NCBI GenBank assembly: GCA_949130495.1
Contig: OX422215.1
Coordinates: 524,887,755-524,951,754, forward strand
Direction of reading: 5' to 3'
DNA length: 64,000 nt
Origin: Sambucus nigra
Taxonomy: Eukaryota > Streptophyta > Magnoliopsida > Dipsacales > Adoxaceae
In this document: positions 11,031 to 21,366 of the stretch, piece by piece
Layout of the letters: each line of letters begins with the position of its first letter
Numbering within the stretch: position 1 is the first letter of the stretch
Notes under the pieces: model-generated
What the model saw: only the letters and a program-made list of their open reading frames with translations
What the model was told of the DNA's origin: nothing
Database searches by the model: none
Program-made: the position numbers and the translations under genes

Positions 11031-11674
11031 CTTTTTTAGCAAAAAGAATTGAAATCGTGTCTGCCTATATTATTTATGAGCCGATTTCGGGCTTACATAG
11101 AAAAAACTAGTTCAGTCCGAGCTCGGGCGTGAGCTTGGGTAAAAAATTTGAAGATCGATTGAATGTTCAAACGCTCTTTCCGTAAGGCATAATTCTCTCT
11201 TTCTACGGTGCCTAGAACAATAGTTTATAAGATTCTGAATGCCATGATGAAATGGTCCACAACAAGCACAAGAACCATTGCACGTGGTTTTCCTCATGAA
11301 CCAACAATGGTGACATTTCTCTGACTTTATGAAAGCAGTGTGGAAGAGGATTTTTTGAATTTTGAAAAATAATGTTATTTTTCGTGAATGGACTTGTCAG
11401 TTCATGAATAAACACAAGAAAATAATGGTTCAAACTTAATCTTTTACAAACATTGTTATAAAATAATGTTTTGAAATCATGACTTATTAAAAATTAAAAC
11501 TATGACATTTTACATCCTCAAAATATAAGTATAAATCCCAAATAAAATTATCTTTAAAAAGATATTATTGGCTTGAGAAATAGCTAAGGAAGATAATATT
11601 GGCTTGAGAAAGAGCCACAAACTGCAAATATGGGCATTTGAAGCTCGGTTGACAGGATCAAAAGTGCGGTAGCC
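11031..11674. other. Spacer between array and palindrome cluster
   Basis: No gene is recognised. A short direct duplication of ATATTGGCTTGAGAAA-type sequence lies at about 11564-11612. Confidence 0.5.
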
Positions 11675-11966
11675 TGTTATATATAACTGCAGCTATTATA
11701 TATAACACACGTTATATATAATAGCTATTATATATAACAGAGCTGTTATATATAACAACTGCTGTTATATATAGTTGTTGTTATATATAACAGAAGCTGT
11801 TATATATAACAGCTCTGTTATATATAACAGAGTTGTTATATATAACAGTGTTATATATAACAGAATCCGTTATATATAAAAGTTGTTATATATAACAACT
11901 CTGTTATATATAACAGGTGTTATATATAACAGAGCTGTTATATATAACAACTGTTATATATAATAG
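11675..11966. repeat. Cluster of 17 TTATATATA palindromes
   Basis: Seventeen TTATATATA cores occur in 292 bp, most extended to CTGTTATATATAACAG or GTTGTTATATATAACAAC and separated by only a few bases. Each is a palindrome, and neighbours can also pair with each other, so the stretch could form long cruciform or hairpin structures. It lies about 140 bp beyond the stop of the TNPA-like gene. The flanks (CAG/CTG, AACAAC) are kept, so it is not a plain TA microsatellite. Confidence 0.85.
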
Positions 11967-12107
11967 CTTGCCCGCGCTTCCCGCTCAATAATGATAAATA
12001 AATAACTGGTTTTCCTAGTTGATTGCATAACGATAACTCAATTCAACAGTTGATTGCATAACGATTACTCAATAATTTTTTGATGCTATAAACAGAAACA
12101 ACATAAC

Positions 12108-13661
12108 TCAATTCAGTAGATGGTGGAGCAGGATTATAGAAGCATGAATTAGGAATTTAAGTAGAGATTTTGTAGATTTGTACCTTAGAGGGAAGTACTT
12201 CGAAGCAAGGTGGCGTAGGTCGCCGGTGTCACCAATGGGAGGACAAAGGTCGTCGAGCCAATACATAATTCCATTTTTACCAACATCTTCTAAGTTCTCG
12301 GAATGAGCTTGTTTTCCACCCCAAACTGGATACTCGGGCACTTTGATGTCATCGAGTAAAACTCGCACTTCATTCTTTCTCAACTTATGGAAGTGAACGG
12401 TCGAGATGGCTCCTGGTTGCATTTTCCTCCCATAACCAACCAGTTCACGTGTGTGGGATAGTATTTTGCATTCAATTAGCGAGGTGAAATTTGGAACCTC
12501 GAATGCAGGGGAGGAACGATAACATGAAGGAGTTCCAGTGCCTATAGTAGGTAACTCCTGAACATTGTGTCCAACACATGAAAATTTCCCGGTTTTGAAG
12601 TCGGTAATGAATTCATCTAATGAGGATTTTATCCCCTCTATGTCACTCCTAAGGTGATCAACATGATCCTTCCAATTTTTGGTGTCCTCTTTCACCTCCT
12701 CAAGCAATTCTCTAGCAAATGCCGACCCTAATATAGAGGTTCTCGAAATTGTGGACCCAACACAACGAACACGTCCTCGCGTATCTTTTCCAAAAACCTC
12801 AAAAATAGGCCCGGCATCCAAGGTCTCCTCCAGACCACTCGCTTTGTATACATCCAGAAGCATTTGAATTTGGTCCTGTATAAAAATATATTAACATTAG
12901 GTTTGATGATACGATACTTTTTTTAAACAAAACCAACATTAAAAAAATTAAATTACCGCAAATATTTTATCATGAGGGGCATAACCACCTCCTTTGATTA
13001 TATGAGTTGCCAACCACAATTCAGCACGAGTGGCTGCACGGCCATGCTCCTTTCTCCAATTCTCTGAAGCTCGGGCATAACCATGACGACCTGTATTATG
13101 AGTTGTCTTTCTCGCCCAATTTTGTTTAGTCTCTTTGTTCTTTCTTCGCAAAGTCTTTTGAAACTCTAAAACTTCATTATTGCAAAATGCCTCCTAGTCC
13201 TCAGATTTGACATTTCGTGGAACTTTCTCCTTCCACTTTCCAATATCACCATACTTCAAATTAACCCTTAGCTTTGACTTGAACTTTTTCCAAGCATCGT
13301 TCGCTTTTTTCATAAAAATTTGCTTCTGACTTTCGCGCACATCTGGGAACTCTTTCTACAATATATGAAGAAATAAAATTAAAACATCACATAATTGAAT
13401 TTACATTCTTTGGAATAGAAAGGAATAGTATGCCATTAATGATGACCAAACTGAGTTCTTATATCGCACATCCACTTGTTTCCAGCTCGTATAAAATATG
13501 GGAACATGTGTCCTTGCTAAGTCTCCCAACCTGGTTGAGAGTGTATATGAGTCTTCACCAACTGGAAGGCCGTGCTCATTAAATTTTAACTTCTTAGTGG
13601 AAGATTCACCACCTACTCTTGAAGCACTTAGAACGGGAGGTTGATATAGGTGTCTCCCCAT
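12108..13661 (-). pseudogene. TNPA-like Ptta/En/Spm-family protein of CACTA element
   Basis: Three exons are predicted on the minus strand. Exon 1 (13661-13405) has F-N-E-H-G-L-P-V-G-E and R-T-H-V-P-I. Exon 2 (13355-12957) has W-K-K-F-K-S-K-L and the H-N-T-G-R-H-G-Y-A motif. Exon 3 (12875-12108) has G-P-I-F-E-V-F-G-K-D-T-R-G-R-V-R and a C-terminal G-x-V-x-V/L-L-D region. This is the pattern of plant 'transposase, Ptta/En/Spm' proteins, the likely DNA-binding partner of TNPD. Intron 2 has GT-AG ends in phase 0; intron 1 has GT-AG ends but is out of phase, suggesting an indel. An in-frame TAG interrupts exon 2 near 13198. The product would bind the subterminal repeats; that role is by analogy to En/Spm TNPA. 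Confidence 0.72.
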
Positions 13662-13948
13662 TTATTGACGATTGCGAAGTATCACCCATATGAGACATTT
13701 ATCTGGAAAAAAGTGACTATTGGACACCAAAATAATCAAAATAAACATTTACAAGAATATTACATGTTCAAATAGCAATATAAAGAAGATGGCATGTTCA
13801 AATAGAATTATAATTTCAAACAACCATACCTGTATTAAATGTTCAAAAAGCAATAAACTATTAAATGTTTACAACAACAACAACAACAACAAACGGAATA
13901 AATAGAATATCGCATATTCAAAAACAAGTTCAAAACTAAATTATTGCA
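13662..13948. other. Spacer between the two CACTA genes
   Basis: AT-rich sequence with a CAA microsatellite near 13872-13892. A 61-codon asparagine/lysine-rich frame at 13720-13905 is low complexity and not taken as a gene. Confidence 0.55.
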
Positions 13949-16900
13949 CTAGAAATCTGTGTCCAAAAGCTCCAGCAATTTATCATTTTCCTCGAGAATG
14001 GAGTCATACATCATACGGTCAATATCAATCGCATTTATTTCTTTCGTCAGTCTCTTGGGAGAGTGTAAAACAACTGACCACCCATTCAGCTTTACATCTT
14101 GACAATAAAATACTTGACTGGCTTGAGATGCAAGGATGAACGGATCATCGTGAATGGTATTTTTACTCACGAGCTTACTAAGATTCACCATCACCAATTT
14201 TGAGGTGGGTTCAACTTTGCAAGCATTCTTATCATCAACATCCACCCAATCACAATAAAAGACAGTATGTGCGAACTTAATGTAATTGAGGTCAAGTATT
14301 TGTTTAATAACTCCATAAAAGGTTTTCATAATCCCCTTCTTATTAAAGGCCATAGTGGATACACCACTACTCTGAAAGTTATGATTCTCTTCATGTCCAG
14401 AAGTACAAAAGGTGTACCCATTGCATTGAAATTTCTCATAACTGGTAACCCTATGGAGCGGACCATCAGCATATGGCAAAATTCCCATATCATTAAATCT
14501 TGAGGCCTGTAAGGAATTGATAATTTCTTAAAGTTTCATTAAAAATAATTACGGTTGATAAAAAAGAACATGTATAAATAAAGACTTGCCTCGTTCCTTA
14601 GCCAAGGGATGAAATCATCAATTTTATGCGTCGATTGAGTCTCAGTTACCACAAATTTTCTATAAGAAATTAGTTTCAAAATTAAGAAATATCACATTAC
14701 AATCAATTAATATGAATTAACATAGAACTAAGTGTGTACCTTCTCCATTCATCAACACCGTCGCATTGAGATAAAACCCATCTTCGCACTTGCTCATATT
14801 GTACATTATTTAAGATCAATTCTTTACTTTTACCCAATGGTCGTTGGCATTCCGAGTCATCAAAATCATCATCAAGAAAATCCTCAAGATTCCTCTTATG
14901 AGTTCCTTCACCTCTTTTTGATATGTACTCCATGGCATACAAAGAAGCTTCATGTAACAAATATGCATTAGCAATGCTCCCTTCAATGTACCTCTTATTT
15001 CGTGACCACTTTTTATATCTTCCCATTTCTCTCTCAAATAACCACATCGCCCGATATCTTGGTGGCCCAGCTGTCAAAGCTTCATCGGCTAAATGGTGCA
15101 TGAGGTGGATCATCACCACAAAAAAGGCAGGTGGAAAATAAATTTCAAAGACACAAAGTGCCTCTACCAATGCGTTTTTAGCCTTCAAAAGATGTTCTCT
15201 AAATATCATTTTGGCACACAACACATTAAAGAATATGCTGATCCGCTATATAGCTTTAAACAAAGGCTTATCATCCGGAAATGAATGCATAAGCAATGCA
15301 GGAAGCAACTGTTGCATAATGACGTGATAATCGTGGGACTTGAGATTGGTAAATCCAGGTAGATCGAGGTTAACATTGTTGCTGAAATTTGATGAAAATC
15401 CAATCGGTACCTTTAATGTTTTTAGTGTACGAAAAAAGGCTTATTTCTCTTCCTTTCTTAATGCGAAAGGTGCCTTTGGCATAAGCCTTTTGTTACTGCC
15501 TTCAACATCTTTCATCCATAATTTCCTTTTAAGCTTCAAATGAACTTTCAAGTCTTCACGGGCTTTGACCGTATCTTTATTTGATGAACCTTTCACCGAG
15601 AGTATTGTACCTAAAAGATTCTCTGTGACATTCTTTTCAACATGCATAACATCTAAATTATGTCTAATAACATGATCCTTCCAATACTCTAAGTCAAAAA
15701 AAATTGACCTCCTTGAAAAACCCTCGGTACCTGCTAGATTCTCATCGTCACCCTCACTTGGATAATCATTGTCTTCCATTACGACATCCTCCTTCTCCTT
15801 CCCCTTCCCCTTCCCCTCCTTCCCCTTCCCCTTCCCCTTTCCCTTTCCCTTTCCCTTTCCCTTTCCCTTTTTGTCTCCCTCTCCATCTCTTTGAACACCT
15901 TCTCGAGCGATAAGTGACACTATCTGCTCAACTTCTACACTTGTTAACTTTCTTGGAGCCATAGCATCCTCTATTTTACCATTAAATGTTTGCTTTGATG
16001 TGTCAAACCTATAACGATGGTCTTTAGGAAGGAGCATACGAGATCGTTGGTAACAACATTTCGTTGACTTAGAAAGATATTCAGAAGGTGCATTTGTAGA
16101 ACAAATAGGGCACCCATTGTAACCTTGAGTTGAACAACCTGCTAACATCCCATAAGCTGGAAAATCATGTATACCCCACATCAACATGGCTTTTAACTGA
16201 AATTTCTCATTTTTGTACGCATCCCAAGACTCAACTCCAGACCATAAGATCTTTAACTCATCGACCAACGGTTGGAGGAAGACATCAATATTACTTGATG
16301 GTGACTTTGGTCCGGGAATTAATACAGACAACATTGAAAACTCACTTTTCATACACATTGATGGGGGAGGGTTGAGAGGTTGAATTATCACTGGCCAATA
16401 ACTATACTTATGGCCAAACATGTTATTCAGGCTGAAACCATCAGTTGCTATTGCAAGTCGAATATTCCATGGATCTTTTGCAAAATCTCTCCACATAATG
16501 TTTGAATTTACCCATTCTGCTGAATCTTGGGGATGACACAATAATTCCATACAAGAGCTTGCACAAGCGTGCCAAGTCATTTTCTCTGCTATCCATTTTA
16601 TGGTATACAATCGTTTTAGCCTAGGGATTAGAGGGAAATGTCGCATTACCTTCTTAGGAACCCTAGAGTACTTTTTTTCCATTAGTATTCTGAATTTCTA
16701 CCCCGTCCTCGTCTAGACAAGTAAACTTGTAGCGTAAAGAACCACATTTTATACATCGAGTAGATTTTTCAAGCTCTTTCCAAAATATCATACAGTTGTT
16801 AATGCATACGTCATACTTAACATAATCCATACCGAGATCTCTAACGGTGTTTTTCATTTCTGTATAACTAGTTGTCAAGTTGTTCTCTTCAGGAAGTAGT

Positions 16901-17523
16901 TCATTTAACAATCTAAGAATTCCACCTGTAGCACCATCCGATAAATTGAATTGTGTTTTCAAATCATTCAACTTTATAAGAGCATACATTATGGTATGAC
17001 GCGAAGAACTGGTAGCTAGGTGAAATGGCTCCTGTGCGAGTTGATGTAAACGATCATACTTCTTGCCTTTGTATTTATGTGTGTGCGAATCATTGGGACC
17101 CTCAGACGTTGGCGGGGCTTCATCACTGCCTACACAATTAGGTTCACTAGGTTCCGCTTCACCCATAAACATCTCACAAGCATCATTCACAAGATCATTG
17201 AAAATTGGAATATTGTGCACATCAGCGTGTTCTGTCGGTGTCACAGATTGCGGTGGTGGTTGGACTTGATCAACAACTAATGTCTCACCATGAAAATTCC
17301 ATAAGGTATAGTTCATGTCCATACCATATGTCATTAAATGAATGAATATGTCATCTATAACAACATGTCCTTTCCCATTTCGATAACGTCTACAGGGACA
17401 TGAATGTTTAACATTCGAACTATTACTACGCACATAATGAAGAAACTGTAACACCCCATCTCTCTATGTATTAGTCTCGATATTTTTCTCATTTATCCAT
17501 TCTTTGTTGATTCCCGACGACAT
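13949..17523 (-). pseudogene. TNPD-like transposase (tnp2 family) of CACTA element
   Basis: Domains in order on the minus strand: a Transpos_assoc domain from ATG 17523 (H-S-C-P-C-R-R-Y-R-N and G-H-V-V), then the tnp2 core (A-I-A-T-D-G-F-S-L, Y-W-P-V-I, L-I-P-G-P-K-S-P, D-F-P-A-Y-G-M-L-A-G). Next come L-K-S-H-D-Y-H-V-I-M-Q at about 15315-15345, DUF4218 (F-F-V-V-M-I-H-L-M-H-H-L and N-K-R-Y-I-E-G-S-I-A, 14703-15224) and DUF4216 (13949-14488, D-P-F-I-L-A-S-Q-A-x-Q-V-F-Y). Damage: TAG at 17464-17466, a 1-bp shift in a run of seven A near 16675, TAA at 15441-15443 and TAG at 15246-15248. The protein would cut at the element ends. This copy is inactive as read. Confidence 0.9.
15791..15873 (-). repeat. 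Lys-Gly coding microsatellite in TNPD
   Basis: A CCCTTT/CCCCTT hexamer tract encodes an alternating Lys-Gly stretch between the tnp2 core and an acidic E-D-N-D-Y segment. It keeps the frame, and looks like slippage expansion in a linker. Confidence 0.85.
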
Positions 17524-18720
17524 CCTGATAAGTTTAAAGAACACACATTATAATATAAATGCTTACTGTAAATATATTTAAGTTTATTCAAGTGTAAATA
17601 TGTATATATTTGAGCTCCTATATTTCCTCCATCTCCTCTACAGGGTAAGGGTCCTACCCCATTCGAAAATGCATATTTTTTATTGTTCATAATGTCTCAT
17701 GCCATGTCCTAATCTAGAAAATTTTGCCATCATCTCCCTACAGTTCTTCAAGTACACAACTTAAATTGGGAGTGTTCATGTGTTACTTAAGTTTTTCAAC
17801 TAAGAAAACACAAAACACTACATCAATCTAGTATGCACCCAAAGAACATAAAGAGATGCCACCGAATTTTTCAAAATTGGACATGCATAAACATTATGTA
17901 CAATACAAACTTTTGCATTTCCAAACTGTCCAAAAATGGGACAATTCAAGAGTTCTCACCACAGTCATAGTGAGACCTCTTGAACGGGTCTAAAGTTTTT
18001 CTACATGTGTAACATCATTATTGAATGTTTAGTATTAATGTCTACTTACTATTTAAATAGTTTTTTTTTGCTTTTTCTTAAGTTTTCAACACATAATCTC
18101 ATTTATCCATTTAATTAGTGGGGTGCCTACTTTTTAATTTGTTATTTTTACATTATTATTGTATATTTAGCACTTAAATTTTCTTAAAACTCCGTAACCT
18201 GTACGAATCAGATCAAATATGCATTTTAATTAAAAGGGTAAGAACATAAAAACATAATTTACCACTAAAAGATTCCAAGGTCCATCTAAAAACCAATGAT
18301 TTATTTTCATTATCAACATTCAATTTGCACCAAAAACTCACACATTAAAAGAGAGAAATTAATAAACTCCAAATTCTTGGATATTGATTCTCATTGATGC
18401 CTATTTATATACAACAATACAAGACATGACCAGAGAAAGAAAGAGTAGTACATCTTCAAATTGAGAAAAAGAAAATGAACAGAAGAATAGACCAATAGAC
18501 CTTGAGAAAGGCAATGTGACCAGAGAAAGAAAGAGTGAGCCGAAGAGAGAGAGCGTCAACCGTAGAGAGCATGCCGCCTGCAGCCCTAGCGAAGAGGGAG
18601 TGAGCTCCGACCAAGAGGCGAGAGAGAGAGACCTAGCCCTAGCGCAGAGGGAGTGAGCGGGAACAAGAGAGAGAAGAGTGTAATGTTTTTTTTTTGGTAT
18701 TATATATTTTAGTAAGTGTA
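17524..18720. other. 5' region of TNPD gene
   Basis: No coding region. On the minus strand it is upstream of the transposase and ends in a CT-rich leader (GA-rich on the plus strand, 18490-18680), which includes two copies of CCTAGCG-A/C-AGAGGGAGTGAGC. It is the likely promoter and leader of TNPD; no TATA box was assigned. Confidence 0.55.
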
Positions 18721-18726
18721 CTCAAT

Positions 18727-18860
18727 TTTGGCACACTTTAAAACAATGCCAAATTTTGGCACTGTTTTAAAGTGTGCCAAATTCCTATTAAACCGTGCCA
18801 AAATCTGGCACAGTTTTAAACTGTGCCAAATTTTTAATATCAGGGTGTGCCAAATTGCTA
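18727..18860. repeat. Right subterminal repeats of CACTA element
   Basis: Three to four GGCAC-type palindromes with centres such as AGTTTTAAACT match those at the left end. The set is far shorter here (about 130 bp versus 570 bp). Confidence 0.85.
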
Positions 18861-18874
18861 TTTTTGGTGTAGTG
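18861..18874 (-). repeat. CACTA terminal inverted repeat, right
   Basis: TTTTTGGTGTAGTG, a perfect inverse of the left terminus. Confidence 0.95.
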
Positions 18875-18877
18875 AGT
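18875..18877. repeat. Target-site duplication AGT (right) of CACTA element
   Basis: Second AGT copy, directly after the right terminus. Confidence 0.85.
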
Positions 18878-19720
18878 CTTGGATTTGATAATCATATCAT
18901 CCACATAGACCTCAACTTCCTTGTGAATTAAATCGTGCAGGATGGTTGTGGCAGCCCTATGGTAGGTAGCCCCAGTGTTCTTGAGACCAAATAGCATGAC
19001 AGTGTAGCAAAAGGTTCCTCATGGGGTGATGAATGCGGTTTTGTCTTGGTGGTCTTGGTGCATTTTGATTTGGTTATATCCGTCAAACCCGTCGACGAAT
19101 GATTTGAGAGCATGACTGGCTATGTTGTCCACGATCATGTCGATATTGGGTAGCGGATAATCATCCTTTGGAGAGTCTTTGTTCAAATCCCGATAGTCTA
19201 CACACATTAGAACTTTTCCTCCTGGTTTTGGTACAGGCACTATGTTGGCTAGCCACATGGGATATTCGATCACACGAATGAAGCCCACGTTCAACTATTT
19301 GACCACCTCTTCTTTAACTTTAAGCGACCATTCGGTGATGAGCTTTCTCAACTTTTGTTTAACCGGCTTGTAATCTGAGAGAGTGGGGATCTCATGTTGA
19401 GCTATTTCAGGATCAATGCCGGGCATATCATCATAGGACCATGCGAAGACATCCACAAATTCCTTCAGCTATTCTTCGAGTTGTGCACGCTCATGCTCAT
19501 CAAGGGTAGTCCCTATCCTAATCTCGCGCAGTTGGCTACTAGAACCGAGGTTAACAACAATAATATCTTCTTCATTAACTTGAACGTGATTATGTTGTTT
19601 ATAATTAACCTTATTTAGATCAGTTAAGAATTGTTCATTTGCAAAATCATCATCATCAAAAGTTTGATTAGAATCCCAAACAGTTAATGTAAGGCACAGC
19701 AAGATACTCAAAATCTTCAT
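18878..19720 (-). pseudogene. Element A reverse transcriptase, fingers and palm
   Basis: The minus strand shows the pre-RT segment (I-R-I-G-T-T-L-D-E-H-E-R), then F-V-D-V-F-A-W-S-Y and D-M-P-G-I-D-P near 19380-19470. RT proper follows: N-V-G-F-I-R-V-I-E-Y-P, C-V-D-Y-R-D-L-N-K, D-G-F-D-G-Y-N-Q and M-L-F-G-L-K-N-T-G-A-T-Y. The catalytic Y-V-D-D box (V-E-V-Y-V-D-D-M-I-I-K-S) ends right at the CACTA insertion. The YVDD box is intact, but stops lie near 19295 and 19469, and the frame changes near 19020. The thumb continues at 6961 and below. Confidence 0.88.
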
Positions 19721-20748
19721 TTATTTCATTAATAGGAAAAATAGCATTGAGAACCTCGTCAAAAGAGGACTCGATTACATTTGAACAAGGATAGACAACA
19801 GAAAAAGAAAAGGAGTAAACATTAGGATTAGGGGAGGTTTTAGCAGGTAGAACTGGCACAGCATGCCAGTTGAGGAGAAGTGTATCAACAGCTTTAATCA
19901 GGTGGGACGGATCCGATGATTTAGTGCCTGAGTGAACCATGCAGAGTGTCAACCCTAGTGTTTATAAATTGAAGGAATCTCTGGAGTCACTTTCCTCAGT
20001 CTCTTCGGCATCTTTGATGAGCGATTGTAGATGGTGTTGGGAACTCTCGGCCTACGGGTAGCTGTCTTGGAATAAGATCTCCATTCCAGGCTTCATTTTC
20101 TTGTCTGTATGGTCATACCATGGTTCTGGAAAGCTGCAAAAGGGGAATTCTTCATCCTTTTTAATGAATCGTCCATTCAAGGAGTCACCTGGGATAGTCT
20201 GGACGCGGTCTGGTCTTATTTTTGGCCGAGATTGGGGGATCATTATGAGCTCTTTTTCTGACGGTTGATACCCCAAACTATAAGGAGAGAAACCCTTCTT
20301 CAGTTCAATCGGCTCGAGTTTCCCTTACTGTCTTTGTCCTAGCCTTAGTCTGAGCATGAAGTGCATGTTTCTGGACATCTAAATTACATTGACGTTGCCA
20401 TGAGGGTCATATTCTGGACAAATCCTTTCTTTAAAGTTATTCTTACCGGGAGTAGAAATGGTTCAACTCGGAATCCTGATAGGAGCATATCATTTGACTC
20501 ATGATGTATCTCAAGGATTGGACTGCTAGTACTTGCACCATCGGCATTATCGTCATCGCCCAAGATGGTAATGACCCGTCCGTCGATGAAGAACTTTAAT
20601 TTTTAATGGAGTGAGGAAGACGCTCCCTCGATACTATGGAGCCAAGGTCGTCCTAGCAATAGGTTGAAACGGGCTGGGATGTTAATAACTTGGAATTCAA
20701 TGATAGGGTTTATAGGGCCAGCCTCTATTACAAGATTTATGGATCCCA
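19721..20748 (-). pseudogene. Element A protease-RT linker
   Basis: Broken minus-strand frames (20052-20276 and 19668-19952) contain P-G-D-S-L-N-G-R-F-I and F-P-E-P-W-Y. They fit the poorly conserved linker between retropepsin and RT in this type of element. No catalytic motif was recognised. Confidence 0.5.
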
Positions 20749-21366
20749 TCAGGTATTATCGTAGGCGCGTACAGAAGCGGAGGTTGGATCGAGGTCGCTT
20801 TCTTTCAGTCCTAAACATTTGAAGGTTCTCAGTGGGCAGACATTTAAGGCCGATCCATTATCAACAAGAGAGAGTGGCACGACCTTCCCCATAACTTCGA
20901 CGAAGATGTTGAGTGCATGATTGTGGTTTAGCCCAATCTTGGGGATTTTTTCTTCAAAAAAGGATAACATTCGGGTAGAGGTCAAGGATCCGACCAAGTT
21001 TACCGCTGCTTCTGGTGTGGTAGAAGGAGGAACTGTGGGTTCAGTGATCAACTTGATTAAAGCATTTCTGTGTAGCTGAGAAGACATGAAAATCCCCCAT
21101 AGAGTGATGTTAGCTTGAGTTTTCTTTGGTTGATCGAGGATCTTACTCTCTTCAAGGGTCATATCTGGCATGGGAAGGTTTTTAACACCCTTCCCTTTGT
21201 CATTGGCTGGTAGTGAGCTTGGAATCTGGTATTGCCTCCCTGATCTGGTCATGTGATTTACTGAAGAAGGGAAAAATATGAATCCCGCTTCCTTATCGAT
21301 CTTGGGTTGTTCTTCCACCTTGTTTATTTCTTCGAGGAGTTCTTCAAATGATATCATTCCACACAT
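20749..21366 (-). pseudogene. Element A retropepsin-like region
   Basis: About 205 codons. Near the C-terminal end are A-L-N-I-F-V-E-V and L-V-D-N-G-S-A-L-N-V-C-P-L, the aspartic-protease active-site region of these Gypsy elements. D-N-G-S stands where D-T/S-G-S is usual in retroviral proteases; D-N-G-S-A-L-N-V is common in this plant group, so it need not be a defect. The upstream part is linker. The frame ends at a stop at 20749. Confidence 0.72.

Larger units (their letters stand above)
6965..18874 (-). mobile_element. CACTA (En/Spm) DNA transposon, 11,910 bp
   Basis: The element starts CACTACACCAAAAA and ends with its exact inverse TTTTTGGTGTAGTG, flanked by AGT on both sides. It has subterminal palindromic repeats at both ends and two genes on the minus strand: a tnp2-type transposase (TNPD-like, 13949-17523) and a Ptta/En/Spm protein (TNPA-like, 12108-13661). 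The left half holds a cluster of TTATATATA palindromes and an 18-copy array. The termini are intact, so it could in principle be mobilised in trans, but the transposase gene has stops and a frameshift. It is inserted in the RT palm/thumb of element A. Confidence 0.95.
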
